A DNA stretch of 5,574 bases from an uncultured Collinsella sp. (GCA_900549355.1 UROA01000121.1:1-5574), one strand, 5' to 3'. Positions 1 to 5,405 are shown, counted from the first letter of the stretch. Notes: generated from the sequence alone by a model not told the origin. Made by a program: numbers and translations.

Positions 1-545
1 AAGCGGCTGCCGAGAAACGTCTTCTCGTCCACCTTGAGGATGGTGTCGACAGTGCTGTCGGCGATGGTGCGCATAATGTCGATCTTGTCGCCATCGCGCA
101 CGATATCGCAGAAGCTCCGCGTGCGCTCGTCGAGCTGCGCGGGTAGACGGAAATCGCTGTGATAGGCAATGCTCGCTCGGATGAGCTCATCTTCTGCCGG
201 GTCATCGATAAAGTCGCGGATGCTCGTTACGGCGGGTGCATCGGCGGGATTCTCGCCAAAGAGGACCTCGATGCCCAGCACCGCATGGCTCATGCTCTCG
301 GCGTCCTTAAAGGTGTCCCAGCGTCGCAGCTGCTCAAAGCGGCCCATATCGTGCAGCAGGCCGCAAAGCCATGCCAGGTCAATATCTTCTGACGACCAGT
401 CCTGCTCGCGCGCCACGGCATCGCATGCCTCGGCCACGTGGTACGTATGCTCGATTTTGAGCGCGATGCGTGGGTTGGTGGCGTCGTAGGCATCGGTGTA
501 GCTTTTGAAGGCCGCGCGCGCCCGGTCTCGATCGATAGCTGTCAT
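1..545 (-). CDS. HD-domain metal-dependent phosphohydrolase, N-terminal part (3' end outside window)
   Basis: Reading the minus strand from ATG at 545 gives 181 uninterrupted residues before the window edge. The HD-superfamily metal ligands are visible in order: histidines at residues 33 and 36 (EHTYHVAEA), the HD pair at 65-66 (LLHDMGRFE), a histidine at 129 (AYHSD) and an aspartate near 153 (RDGDKID). These proteins bind divalent metal and hydrolyse phosphate esters, often of nucleotides; the natural substrate cannot be told from sequence. No signal peptide or membrane helix is seen, so it should be cytosolic. The start is supported by AGGAAG (556-551) five bases upstream. It is divergent from azlC across a 126-bp gap. 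A TACAAT hexamer at 591-586 is a possible -10 box without a good -35 partner. The domain call is firm; whether a further C-terminal domain exists cannot be seen. Confidence 0.88.
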   Translation of the reverse strand, partial: MTAIDRDRARAAFKSYTDAYDATNPRIALKIEHTYHVAEACDAVAREQDWSSEDIDLAWLCGLLHDMGRFEQLRRWDTFKDAESMSHAVLGIEVLFGENPADAPAVTSIRDFIDDPAEDELIRASIAYHSDFRLPAQLDERTRSFCDIVRDGDKIDIMRTIADSTVDTILKVDEKTFLGSR

Positions 546-550
546 AATGA

Positions 551-556
551 CTTCCT
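551..556 (-). promoter_or_regulatory. Ribosome binding site of the HD-domain gene
   Basis: On the minus strand AGGAAG lies five bases before the ATG at 545-543. It fixes the start of the HD-domain protein, which is open beyond this point only at the far (3') end. Confidence 0.75.
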
Positions 557-671
557 AAAAAGTTGTGTCTTTCGATCCGGTGGCAATTGTAGGTGAACTC
601 GGTTGCTGTCGGATGATGATTCTGCCGTATCGCTACATGCGGCTCGGAGACCTTGTCAGGATGAGAAGCGT

Positions 672-1364
672 ATGGTGCTCAAAATCGTTAGAACCGTCTG
701 GCCGGTGATGCTTACCTATGTTGCAATAGGTGCGCCGTGCGGAATGATCATGGGGCAGACGGGAATGGAGCCCTGGATGGTCTTTGCTCTGAGCAGCACG
801 TTTGTGACGGGCAGCGGGCAGTTTATGATCTGCAACCTGTGGCTGGCGGGTGTGCCTGCAGCATCGATCGTCGCGAGCGTCGCCGCAATCTCCTCGCGCT
901 TTGCGCTTTACTCGGCATCGATCGCACCGCATCTGAGGGGTGCCTCGAAGCGTCAGACGCTGGCTGTTGCCGCGACACTTACCGAGGAGGCATACGGCAT
1001 CTCGCTTGCCAAGTTGGTTGAAGGGGAGGATTGGGGTCCGCGTGAGTCCTTCGTGCTCAATGTGATCCTTATCGCAACATGGGGCGTTTCGTGTACGACG
1101 GGCGCCATCGTCGGCGCCGTTGTCGATGTTCCCACCGCCATTGCAGCCTTTGTCTGCACCTCACTCTTTATCTGCCTGCTCTTTTCGCAGCGGCTGTCGC
1201 GCGGCAACGTTGTCGCGGCGGTTTCGGGCGCGGTGTCCGTCGCCGTATGCAAGTTCTTGGGCCTCGTGAATATTGCCGTGCCGGCAAGCGTCGTGGTCGG
1301 CATTACCATTGCGCTGGCGTGCGATGCTGTATTTGACGGAAAAGGTGCCCGCGATGCCCGTTAA
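672..1364 (+). CDS. azlC: AzlC-family branched-chain amino acid exporter, large subunit
   Basis: A 230-residue, strongly hydrophobic membrane protein of the AzlC/YgaZ family, which works with a small AzlD/YgaH partner to export branched-chain amino acids and analogues. Family signatures are seen at residues 20-29 (GAPCGMIMGQ), 41-51 (SSTFVTGSGQF, matching the usual AGxxQF block), 74-87 (SSRFALYSASIAPH, matching the NxRHxLYS block) and 103-110 (LTEEAYGI, matching the TDExxxL block). The reading frame is open from a TTG at 603, but the 23 extra residues are polar, lack a membrane-protein character and have no binding site. ATG 672 gives the normal family length, with AGGA at 658-661 as a rather distant binding site. 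The stop overlaps azlD, so the two are translationally coupled. Histidine and arginine positions differ from typical members (SSRFALYS rather than NLRHLLYS), but the family call is secure; the exact exported substrate is inferred. Confidence 0.9.
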   Translation: MVLKIVRTVWPVMLTYVAIGAPCGMIMGQTGMEPWMVFALSSTFVTGSGQFMICNLWLAGVPAASIVASVAAISSRFALYSASIAPHLRGASKRQTLAVAATLTEEAYGISLAKLVEGEDWGPRESFVLNVILIATWGVSCTTGAIVGAVVDVPTAIAAFVCTSLFICLLFSQRLSRGNVVAAVSGAVSVAVCKFLGLVNIAVPASVVVGITIALACDAVFDGKGARDAR

Positions 1365-1677
1365 CGAGTTCTTGGTTCTGTGGCTGTCGTCGTGGGCTGC
1401 TATCGCGTTCTTTCGCATCGCGCCGGCGTTCGCCTTGCGAGGGCGGACCCTGTCGCCCCGCATTACCGAGGCCCTGGGCTATATCCCGCCCGCTGCCTTT
1501 GCCGCGCTGGTCGCCAACGACTTGGTGAGCCCCGGCGCGTTCGACGCGGGACTCTGGCCTGCCTTGGTTCCCTGGATTGCGGCCGTCGGCGTCGTGGTCG
1601 TGGCGGTCAAGACAAAATCGATGCTGTGGTGCTGCGTCTCGGGCATCGTACTCTATATTGTCTTGAGCCTTATATAG
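1354..1677 (+). CDS. azlD: AzlD-family small subunit of branched-chain amino acid exporter
   Basis: A 107-residue protein with about four hydrophobic segments (near residues 4-22, 43-55, 66-85 and 89-106), the size and layout of AzlD/YgaH. The family block is seen at residues 21-32 (RIAPAFALRGRT) followed by LSPRITEALGYIPPAAFAAL at 33-52. It is the obligate partner of the AzlC-type permease in amino acid export. ATG 1354 lies inside the 3' end of azlC (11-bp overlap) and is preceded by AAAGG at 1341-1345, so translation is probably coupled. Upstream in-frame ATGs at 1273 and 1324 would add sequence that is buried in azlC and lacks a binding site. No T-tailed hairpin follows the gene before kdgT, so some read-through into the kdgT leader is possible. 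Confidence 0.88.
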   Translation: MPVNEFLVLWLSSWAAIAFFRIAPAFALRGRTLSPRITEALGYIPPAAFAALVANDLVSPGAFDAGLWPALVPWIAAVGVVVVAVKTKSMLWCCVSGIVLYIVLSLI

Positions 1678-1716
1678 GGGTGGCGTCGCGGGCGCCGAAT
1701 CTCGTTCCATCCCAAC

Positions 1717-1746
1717 TTGTCGAATTTTTCACCGAGCTGGTCTATT
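1717..1746 (+). promoter_or_regulatory. Candidate sigma-70 promoter for kdgT
   Basis: TTGTCG at 1717-1722 and TCTATT at 1741-1746 are separated by 18 bases; each matches four of six consensus positions. It would give a leader of about 75 bases before the ATG at 1828. This is a pattern match only, and other weak pairs exist in the same stretch. Confidence 0.25.
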
Positions 1747-1800
1747 TCTTCTGGTACCATGGTCAAACTTTACTGTAGAAAAGCATGACGTGGGCTTTTG

Positions 1801-1816
1801 TTCCGCGTCAGCGGAA
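1801..1816 (+). promoter_or_regulatory. Inverted repeat TTCCGC-N4-GCGGAA in kdgT leader (operator or RNA hairpin)
   Basis: A perfect 6-bp inverted repeat with a GTCA centre ends two bases before the G-rich ribosome binding site of kdgT (1819-1823). As DNA it has the shape of a repressor operator; as RNA it would form a hairpin next to the binding site. An alternative hairpin pairs 1786-1793 with 1803-1810 (one U-G pair) and cannot form at the same time. Function is inferred from position and symmetry only. Confidence 0.45.
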
Positions 1817-1827
1817 ATGGGGGTTTC

Positions 1828-2850
1828 ATGGCACAGGAAGCGACCGCCAACGAGCAAAAGAAATTCAAGGTTCCGCGCATCCCGGGCGACATCATGATCT
1901 ATCCGATGATCGTCGGTCTTTTGCTCAACACCTTCTGCCCGCAGGTTTTTGAGATCGGCGGCTTCTTTACGGCTGCCTGCCGCGGTGGCTCCAATACCAT
2001 CGTCGCCGCGATCCTGCTGTTTGTGGGCGCCGGCATCAGCTTCAAGTCCACGCCGGGCGCCATCAAGACCGGCATCGTCGTGCTGATTCCCAAGCTGGTC
2101 GTCGCAGCGGCTCTCGGCCTGGGCGTGGCATATTTCTTTAACGATAACTTCCTGGGTCTGAGCTCCGTGTCTATCATCGGCGGCATTACGTTTTGCAACA
2201 TGGCGCTCTATACGGGCATCATGGGCGAGTTCGGCGATGAGTCCGAGCAGGGCGCCGTCGGTATCCTGTTCTTTACGGCCGGCCCCGCCGTCACGATGAT
2301 CATCCTTGGTGTTTCGGGCCTTGCCAACATCCCTGTCGGTACTATCATCGGCTCCATTTTGCCGCTCGTTATCGGCATGGTTCTGGGCAACCTGTTCCCG
2401 TTTATCAAGAACCTGCTAGTTCCCGGTGCCAACCCTGCGATTGCCGTCATCGGATTTCAGCTTGGCGCGTCCATGAGCCTGTCGAGCTTTATCACCGGTG
2501 GTATTTCCGGCATCTTGCTGGGCCTTGTCACGCTGTTTGTCGTCGGTCCCATCACCTTTGCGTTCGAGCGCCTGTGCGGTGGTAACGGCAAGGCCGCTGT
2601 GGCTTGCTCCACTATCGCCGGCACGGCTATGACCACGCCGGTTGCTCTTGCCGAGGTCGCGCCGCGCTATGCCGAGCTTGCACCCACCGCGTACGCCCAG
2701 ATCGCCACCGCCGTTATCATCACGGCAATCATGGCTCCGATTCTGACCGGCTGGGTCGACAAGAAGTTCTGCCAGGGCAAGGAGGACCTGTCGCCTGCCG
2801 GTGTCGAGGCCATCGAGGAGGCTGTCGCAACCGATATCGACGGTGAGTAA
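1828..2850 (+). CDS. kdgT: 2-keto-3-deoxygluconate permease (KdgT family)
   Basis: A 340-residue inner-membrane transporter with about ten hydrophobic helices, close to the usual 315-330 residues of KdgT. These proteins import 2-keto-3-deoxygluconate, a product of pectin and uronate breakdown, by proton symport. Recognisable family blocks are residues 18-47 (IPGD...INTF-like block, then FEIGGFFTA), LYTGIMGEFGDESEQGA at 127-143, GPAVTMIILGVSGLANIP at 152-169 and STIAGTAMTTPVALA at 261-275. The frame is open from a TTG at 1798, but ATG 1828 is preferred because GGGGG at 1819-1823 precedes it and the extra residues lie in the leader inverted repeat. The last 25 residues are acidic and hydrophilic. 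Codons are strongly biased to C-ending forms, more so than in the next gene, suggesting good expression. No kdgK, kdgA or uronate gene is adjacent, and several signature residues differ from enterobacterial KdgT, so the family is firm but the substrate less so. Confidence 0.87.
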   Translation: MAQEATANEQKKFKVPRIPGDIMIYPMIVGLLLNTFCPQVFEIGGFFTAACRGGSNTIVAAILLFVGAGISFKSTPGAIKTGIVVLIPKLVVAAALGLGVAYFFNDNFLGLSSVSIIGGITFCNMALYTGIMGEFGDESEQGAVGILFFTAGPAVTMIILGVSGLANIPVGTIIGSILPLVIGMVLGNLFPFIKNLLVPGANPAIAVIGFQLGASMSLSSFITGGISGILLGLVTLFVVGPITFAFERLCGGNGKAAVACSTIAGTAMTTPVALAEVAPRYAELAPTAYAQIATAVIITAIMAPILTGWVDKKFCQGKEDLSPAGVEAIEEAVATDIDGE

Positions 2851-2874
2851 CGTCCGTTACCGATAATTGATTCC

Positions 2875-2891
2875 GGCGTGCAACTCGCGCC
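2875..2891 (+). other. Small stem-loop after kdgT
   Basis: GGCGTG (2875-2880) can pair with CGCGCC (2886-2891) with one U-G pair around a 5-base loop. It is followed by only a short GTTT, so it is weak as a terminator. It is the first of three stem-loops between kdgT and the diguanylate cyclase gene. Confidence 0.35.
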
Positions 2892-2895
2892 GTTT

Positions 2896-2950
2896 GAGCG
2901 CCCGAACGAGAGCTGTCCTGCAGTGACGTTCGGGCGCTCTGCTATTATTC
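2896..2950 (+). terminator. Long-stem hairpin after kdgT, probable terminator
   Basis: A perfect 13-bp stem (2896-2908 with 2927-2939) encloses an 18-base loop, which itself holds a short CTG/CAG stem. The tail TGCTATTATT (2940-2949) is T-rich but not a run of T, so termination may be imperfect or the hairpin may serve mainly to protect the kdgT mRNA end. It starts 45 bases after the kdgT stop. Confidence 0.6.
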
Positions 2951-2955
2951 CCCTT

Positions 2956-2981
2956 ACCCCTGCGGGCAGGGGTGTTTGTTG
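2956..2981 (+). terminator. Second compact terminator upstream of the GGDEF gene
   Basis: ACCCCTGC (2956-2963) pairs perfectly with GCAGGGGT (2966-2973), giving effectively a 7-bp stem with a CGGG loop, followed by GTTTGTTG. It sits 16 bases beyond the longer hairpin and looks like a back-up terminator separating kdgT from the diguanylate cyclase gene. Confidence 0.6.
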
Positions 2982-3021
2982 CCCAGATTCGAATTGGTCG
3001 ATTCAGACCACTTGGATATTG

Positions 3022-3027
3022 AAAGGA
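3022..3027 (+). promoter_or_regulatory. Ribosome binding site of the GGDEF gene
   Basis: AAAGGA at 3022-3027 precedes the GTG start at 3037, with ten bases between its AGG core and the start. It decides against the far upstream in-frame GTG at 2878, which lies inside the hairpin region. Confidence 0.55.
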
Positions 3028-3036
3028 TGGCGGCTA

Positions 3037-4179
3037 GTGGTTAAGGCACTCAAGATTGAGATATTCGTGCTATGCATGATTGTTCTTATCGGGCTTGCCG
3101 TGCGAAGTCGTCGCTCCTTGTTCTCGAGCACCCAGCAGCTATTGTTTAGCATGCTTGGCTACACCTCTGCCGCGTACATATTATTCGATATGGTCTGGAC
3201 GCTTTCGGACGGTGTGGACGGCACGTTGGGCATTGCTGTCAACTGGATTTCCAACGCGGTTTCGTTTTCGCTCTTTGCCGTCGCGTGTCTCATTTGGTTT
3301 ATCTATTCCGAGACGGTGCAGGGTTCTCGCCTTTTGACCTCGCGCTATAGGGTGGTGCTTGTAGCGTTGCCTACGGCTCTGGTGGTCGTGCTGGCGTTTA
3401 CCAGTTACTGGACGCACGCCCTGTTCTATATCGATTCGCAGGGTGTGTATCGTCGCGGCTTTGCCTATATGATCCAGCCCATCGTCAGCTACTGTTACGT
3501 TATACATACGTCCCTGCATGCGTTTGTGCAATCTCGCAGGGTCGAGAGTCTGCAGACGAAGGCCATCTATCGAACCTTGGCATTTTTCGCCATTCCGGCC
3601 CTGGTGGGTGGTACCTTTCAGGTCGTATGCTCGATGCCCGGCCTTTGTGTCGGCATAATGATTAGCATGTTGCTGCTCTACATCATCTACCAGGAGCAGC
3701 TCATCTCGACCGACCCGTTGACTGGCCTCAACAATCGCAACCGTTTTGAGACCTATATGTTGTCGCTCTTCTCAAATGTGGATCAGGCCGAAGACGTGTA
3801 TCTGCTTATGATGGACGCCGACGGCTTTAAGCAGATTAACGACCGGTATGGACATGTGGAGGGCGACCATGCCCTCCAGGTCATATTCGCTGCGCTCAAA
3901 GAGGCCTGCTCGGCGTCTGGTGGCTTTATCGCACGTTATGGCGGTGATGAGTTCGTGGTGCTTCAAAAGGCGACGGCGGAGCAGGACATCATGCGTCTGT
4001 GCGCGGCAATCAGCGACGAGCTCGCGCGCGCCGAGGTCCCGTATCTGTTGCGGATGTCCATCGGCTACGCACGGGTTGGTGATGGCGTCGATACCTGGCA
4101 AGACTTGCTTCGCGCTGCCGACGCGGAGCTCTACCGCGTAAAGCGCGAGAAGAAGAAAGCCGGCGTTCAGATACGCTAG
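3037..4179 (+). CDS. Membrane-bound GGDEF diguanylate cyclase with 7-helix input domain
   Basis: A 380-residue protein that should make cyclic di-GMP from two GTP. The N-terminal half holds about seven hydrophobic helices (roughly residues 5-23, 33-55, 64-90, 104-123, 142-163, 178-198, 202-218), a probable membrane sensor of unknown signal. The GGDEF domain starts at STDPLTGLNNR (224-234). Metal-binding D260 in DADGFKQIND, the GH-x-x-GD block (272-277), the intact signature RYGGDEF (300-306) and SIGYA (341-345) indicate an active enzyme. The inhibitory RxxD I-site expected just before the signature is absent: the aligned residues are ASGG (293-296). The frame is open from 2878, but those 53 residues span the terminator hairpins; the GTG at 3037 is chosen because of AAAGGA upstream and a short cytoplasmic lead into helix 1. 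No EAL domain or c-di-GMP effector is adjacent. Codon use is less biased than in kdgT. Confidence 0.9.
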   Translation: MVKALKIEIFVLCMIVLIGLAVRSRRSLFSSTQQLLFSMLGYTSAAYILFDMVWTLSDGVDGTLGIAVNWISNAVSFSLFAVACLIWFIYSETVQGSRLLTSRYRVVLVALPTALVVVLAFTSYWTHALFYIDSQGVYRRGFAYMIQPIVSYCYVIHTSLHAFVQSRRVESLQTKAIYRTLAFFAIPALVGGTFQVVCSMPGLCVGIMISMLLLYIIYQEQLISTDPLTGLNNRNRFETYMLSLFSNVDQAEDVYLLMMDADGFKQINDRYGHVEGDHALQVIFAALKEACSASGGFIARYGGDEFVVLQKATAEQDIMRLCAAISDELARAEVPYLLRMSIGYARVGDGVDTWQDLLRAADAELYRVKREKKKAGVQIR

Positions 4180-4181
4180 AA

Positions 4182-4223
4182 AAAAGGGGCGCACGACCGT
4201 TGTGATGGTCGTGCGCCCCTTTT
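4182..4223. terminator. Strong bidirectional terminator
   Basis: A perfect 17-bp inverted repeat (4182-4198 with 4207-4223) made of AAAAGGGGCGCACGACC and its complement begins two bases after the GGDEF stop codon. Reading right it ends in TTTT; reading left it ends in TTTTT, so it can stop both the plus-strand cyclase transcript and the minus-strand DMT transporter transcript arriving from the right. Confidence 0.92.
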
Positions 4224-4370
4224 GCGTTTGTGGGGGCCTCTGGCCATAATGCCCAGGCGCGTTGCGGCAAGACGGGCGTCTGCCGCCGCGACTCGGTACG
4301 AAATCTACGAGAATCAGTGCACCCCATTAAGCTAAAGTGTGCGAACACCCTCCCTAAAAAGGTGAGCTCG
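4224..4370. other. Convergent intergenic stretch with small hairpins, no gene seen
   Basis: This 147-bp gap lies between the bidirectional terminator and the stop of the DMT transporter gene. No credible coding frame of its own is seen. It holds three possible stem-loops: GGCC-TCT-GGCC (4235-4245), a 10-bp stem with one bulged A (4264-4286), and GTGT-GCGA-ACAC (4337-4348), whose loop has the stable GNRA form when read on the plus strand. If the DMT transcript ends at the shared terminator, this stretch would be its 3' untranslated region. Confidence 0.5.
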
Positions 4371-5306
4371 CTAGGCTTTTTTGGGTTTGTTGACGATGAT
4401 GATGCCGCCGCAGACCAACAGCAGGGCAACGATGACGGTAACGGGGCTCGTGTCAGCGCCCTCGCCGAGCAGCAGTGCGCTCAACAGCACGCCAAAGACC
4501 GGGTTCATAAAGCCAAAGACCGACACGCGGCTGACGGGGTTGACGGCGAGCAGGCGGGACCACAGCGAGTACGCGACGGCGGAAATGAGTGCCATATAAA
4601 TGATGAGCGCGATGGCGGGGACAATCGCCGTGGGGGAGAGCGCGCCACCCATCAAAAAGCCGATGGCGGTGAGGACCAGGCCGCCGACCAAGAACTGCCA
4701 CCCGGCAAGCAAGACGCCGTCGTGCTCACGCGAGAAGATACCGATCAGGCAGGTCGAAAGGGCACCCGCGACGGTGGAGGCTAGGATAAAACCCTCGCCG
4801 TCGAGCGTAAAGCCAAAGGTGCCGTCCGCGCCCGAAAGGTTGACGAGCGCGACGCCGGCAAAGCCCAGTACGCAGCCGAGCACTTTGGCCGCATTGAGCT
4901 TCTCGGTGTGAAATGCCAGGGCGGCAAAGAGGATTGCGAGGAAGTTGGCGCTGGCCTCGATGATGGAGCTCGACATGGCGCTGGCGCGCGAGAGGCCCAG
5001 GTAGAAAAAGAAGTACTGCCCGATAGTCTGGAAGAGCGACAAGATGCAGATGGGCTTGATATCGCGCGCTTGCGGAACGAGCGGTCGGCGCTGGGCCACG
5101 CTCATGCCAACAATGACCAGCATGCCGGCAAGGGTGAAGCGCAGGCCCGCGAAGAGCAGCTGCGAGGCGCTGTCGTGCGCGGGAATACCAAAGAGGCCGT
5201 AGCCGATCTTGATGCAGGGGAAAGCCGACCCCCAGAGCGCGCAGCAAACAAGACAGCCCAGGATGAGTCCGGGCAGGGTGGCGAGATACGGCTTGCGGCT
5301 TTCCAT
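4371..5306 (-). CDS. EamA/DMT-family transporter
   Basis: A 311-residue inner-membrane protein with about ten helices in two EamA repeats, the standard layout of drug/metabolite transporters that usually export amino acids or other small metabolites. Repeat signatures are visible: WGSAFPCIKIGYGLFG (25-40) and GLRFTLAGM (54-62) in the first half; SRASAMSSSIIEASANFLAI (106-125) then the family glutamate at 135; and in the second half YSLWSRLLA (246-254), SRVSVFGFMNPVFGVLLSAL (259-278) with LLGE closing at 279-282. The start at 5306 is chosen because AGGAAGGA (5318-5311) precedes it by four bases; the longer in-frame ATG at 5348 lies inside the purL terminator. It ends in a basic KPKKA tail. It lies 97 bp downstream of purL on the same strand, separated by a terminator. 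The substrate cannot be deduced. Confidence 0.9.
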   Translation of the reverse strand: MESRKPYLATLPGLILGCLVCCALWGSAFPCIKIGYGLFGIPAHDSASQLLFAGLRFTLAGMLVIVGMSVAQRRPLVPQARDIKPICILSLFQTIGQYFFFYLGLSRASAMSSSIIEASANFLAILFAALAFHTEKLNAAKVLGCVLGFAGVALVNLSGADGTFGFTLDGEGFILASTVAGALSTCLIGIFSREHDGVLLAGWQFLVGGLVLTAIGFLMGGALSPTAIVPAIALIIYMALISAVAYSLWSRLLAVNPVSRVSVFGFMNPVFGVLLSALLLGEGADTSPVTVIVALLLVCGGIIIVNKPKKA

Positions 5307-5310
5307 GATG

Positions 5311-5318
5311 TCCTTCCT
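5311..5318 (-). promoter_or_regulatory. Ribosome binding site of the DMT transporter gene
   Basis: AGGAAGGA on the minus strand, four bases before the ATG at 5306-5304. It fixes the start 14 codons inside the longest open frame. Confidence 0.8.
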
Positions 5319-5330
5319 GTATGCGCGAAG

Positions 5331-5368
5331 CAAAAAAGAACCCGCCACCGGATGTGCCGGTGGCGGGT
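5331..5368 (-). terminator. Rho-independent terminator of purL
   Basis: On the minus strand a perfect 12-bp GC-rich stem (5368-5357 with 5351-5340) with a 5-base loop is followed by TTCTTTTTTG. It lies 37 bases after the purL stop and 25 bases before the DMT transporter start. If a promoter exists upstream of it, it could also act as an attenuator in the DMT leader. Confidence 0.88.
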
Positions 5369-5373
5369 GTTGT

Positions 5374-5400
5374 TACCCGAAGGGATTGTACCCGATGGGA
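5374..5400. repeat. Tandem 12-bp direct repeat between purL and its terminator
   Basis: TACCCGAAGGGA (5374-5385) and TACCCGATGGGA (5389-5400) match at 11 of 12 positions, with a 3-base spacer (period 15). Each unit is itself a small CCC-N3-GGG inverted repeat. The minus strand reads TACAAT at 5390-5385 across the junction, which resembles a -10 box. Confidence 0.6.
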
Positions 5401-5405
5401 AAGGT

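Noticed and set aside
603..671. N-terminal extension of azlC from the TTG at 603
   Set aside because: The 23 residues are polar and unlike AzlC N-termini, the TTG has no binding site, and ATG 672 gives the usual family length.
613..708. 31-codon frame upstream of and overlapping azlC, considered as a leader peptide
   Set aside because: It lacks a run of Leu, Ile or Val codons, has no good binding site, and no terminator/antiterminator pair follows.
1682..1696. GGCG/CGCC hairpin after azlD as a terminator
   Set aside because: The stem is only four base pairs with a 7-base loop and has no T-rich tail directly after it.
1303..1710. 135-residue minus-strand frame opposite azlD
   Set aside because: It is antisense to a well-recognised gene, is rich in Arg, Gln and Asp as expected of a shadow frame in GC-rich DNA, and has no family features.
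2878..3036. 53-residue extension of the GGDEF protein from the GTG at 2878
   Set aside because: It spans both hairpins that follow kdgT and has no binding site or domain character.
2940..3036. Cyclic di-GMP (GEMM) riboswitch before the GGDEF gene
   Set aside because: The conserved GEMM core sequence and tetraloop/receptor layout are not seen, and only about 56 bases remain after the last terminator.
3772..4194. 140-residue minus-strand frame with a hydrophobic N-terminus
   Set aside because: It lies wholly antisense to the conserved GGDEF domain and begins inside the terminator; the hydrophobic start is a by-product of the opposite-strand codons.
4230..4784. 184-residue plus-strand frame opposite the DMT transporter
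   Set aside because: Its composition (Asp, Gln, Arg, Gly rich, no hydrophobic core) is that of a shadow of membrane-protein codons, and the opposite strand is clearly the real gene.
5307..5348. 14-codon extension of the DMT transporter from ATG 5348
   Set aside because: The ATG lies in the purL terminator stem and AGGAAGGA is placed correctly for the ATG at 5306.
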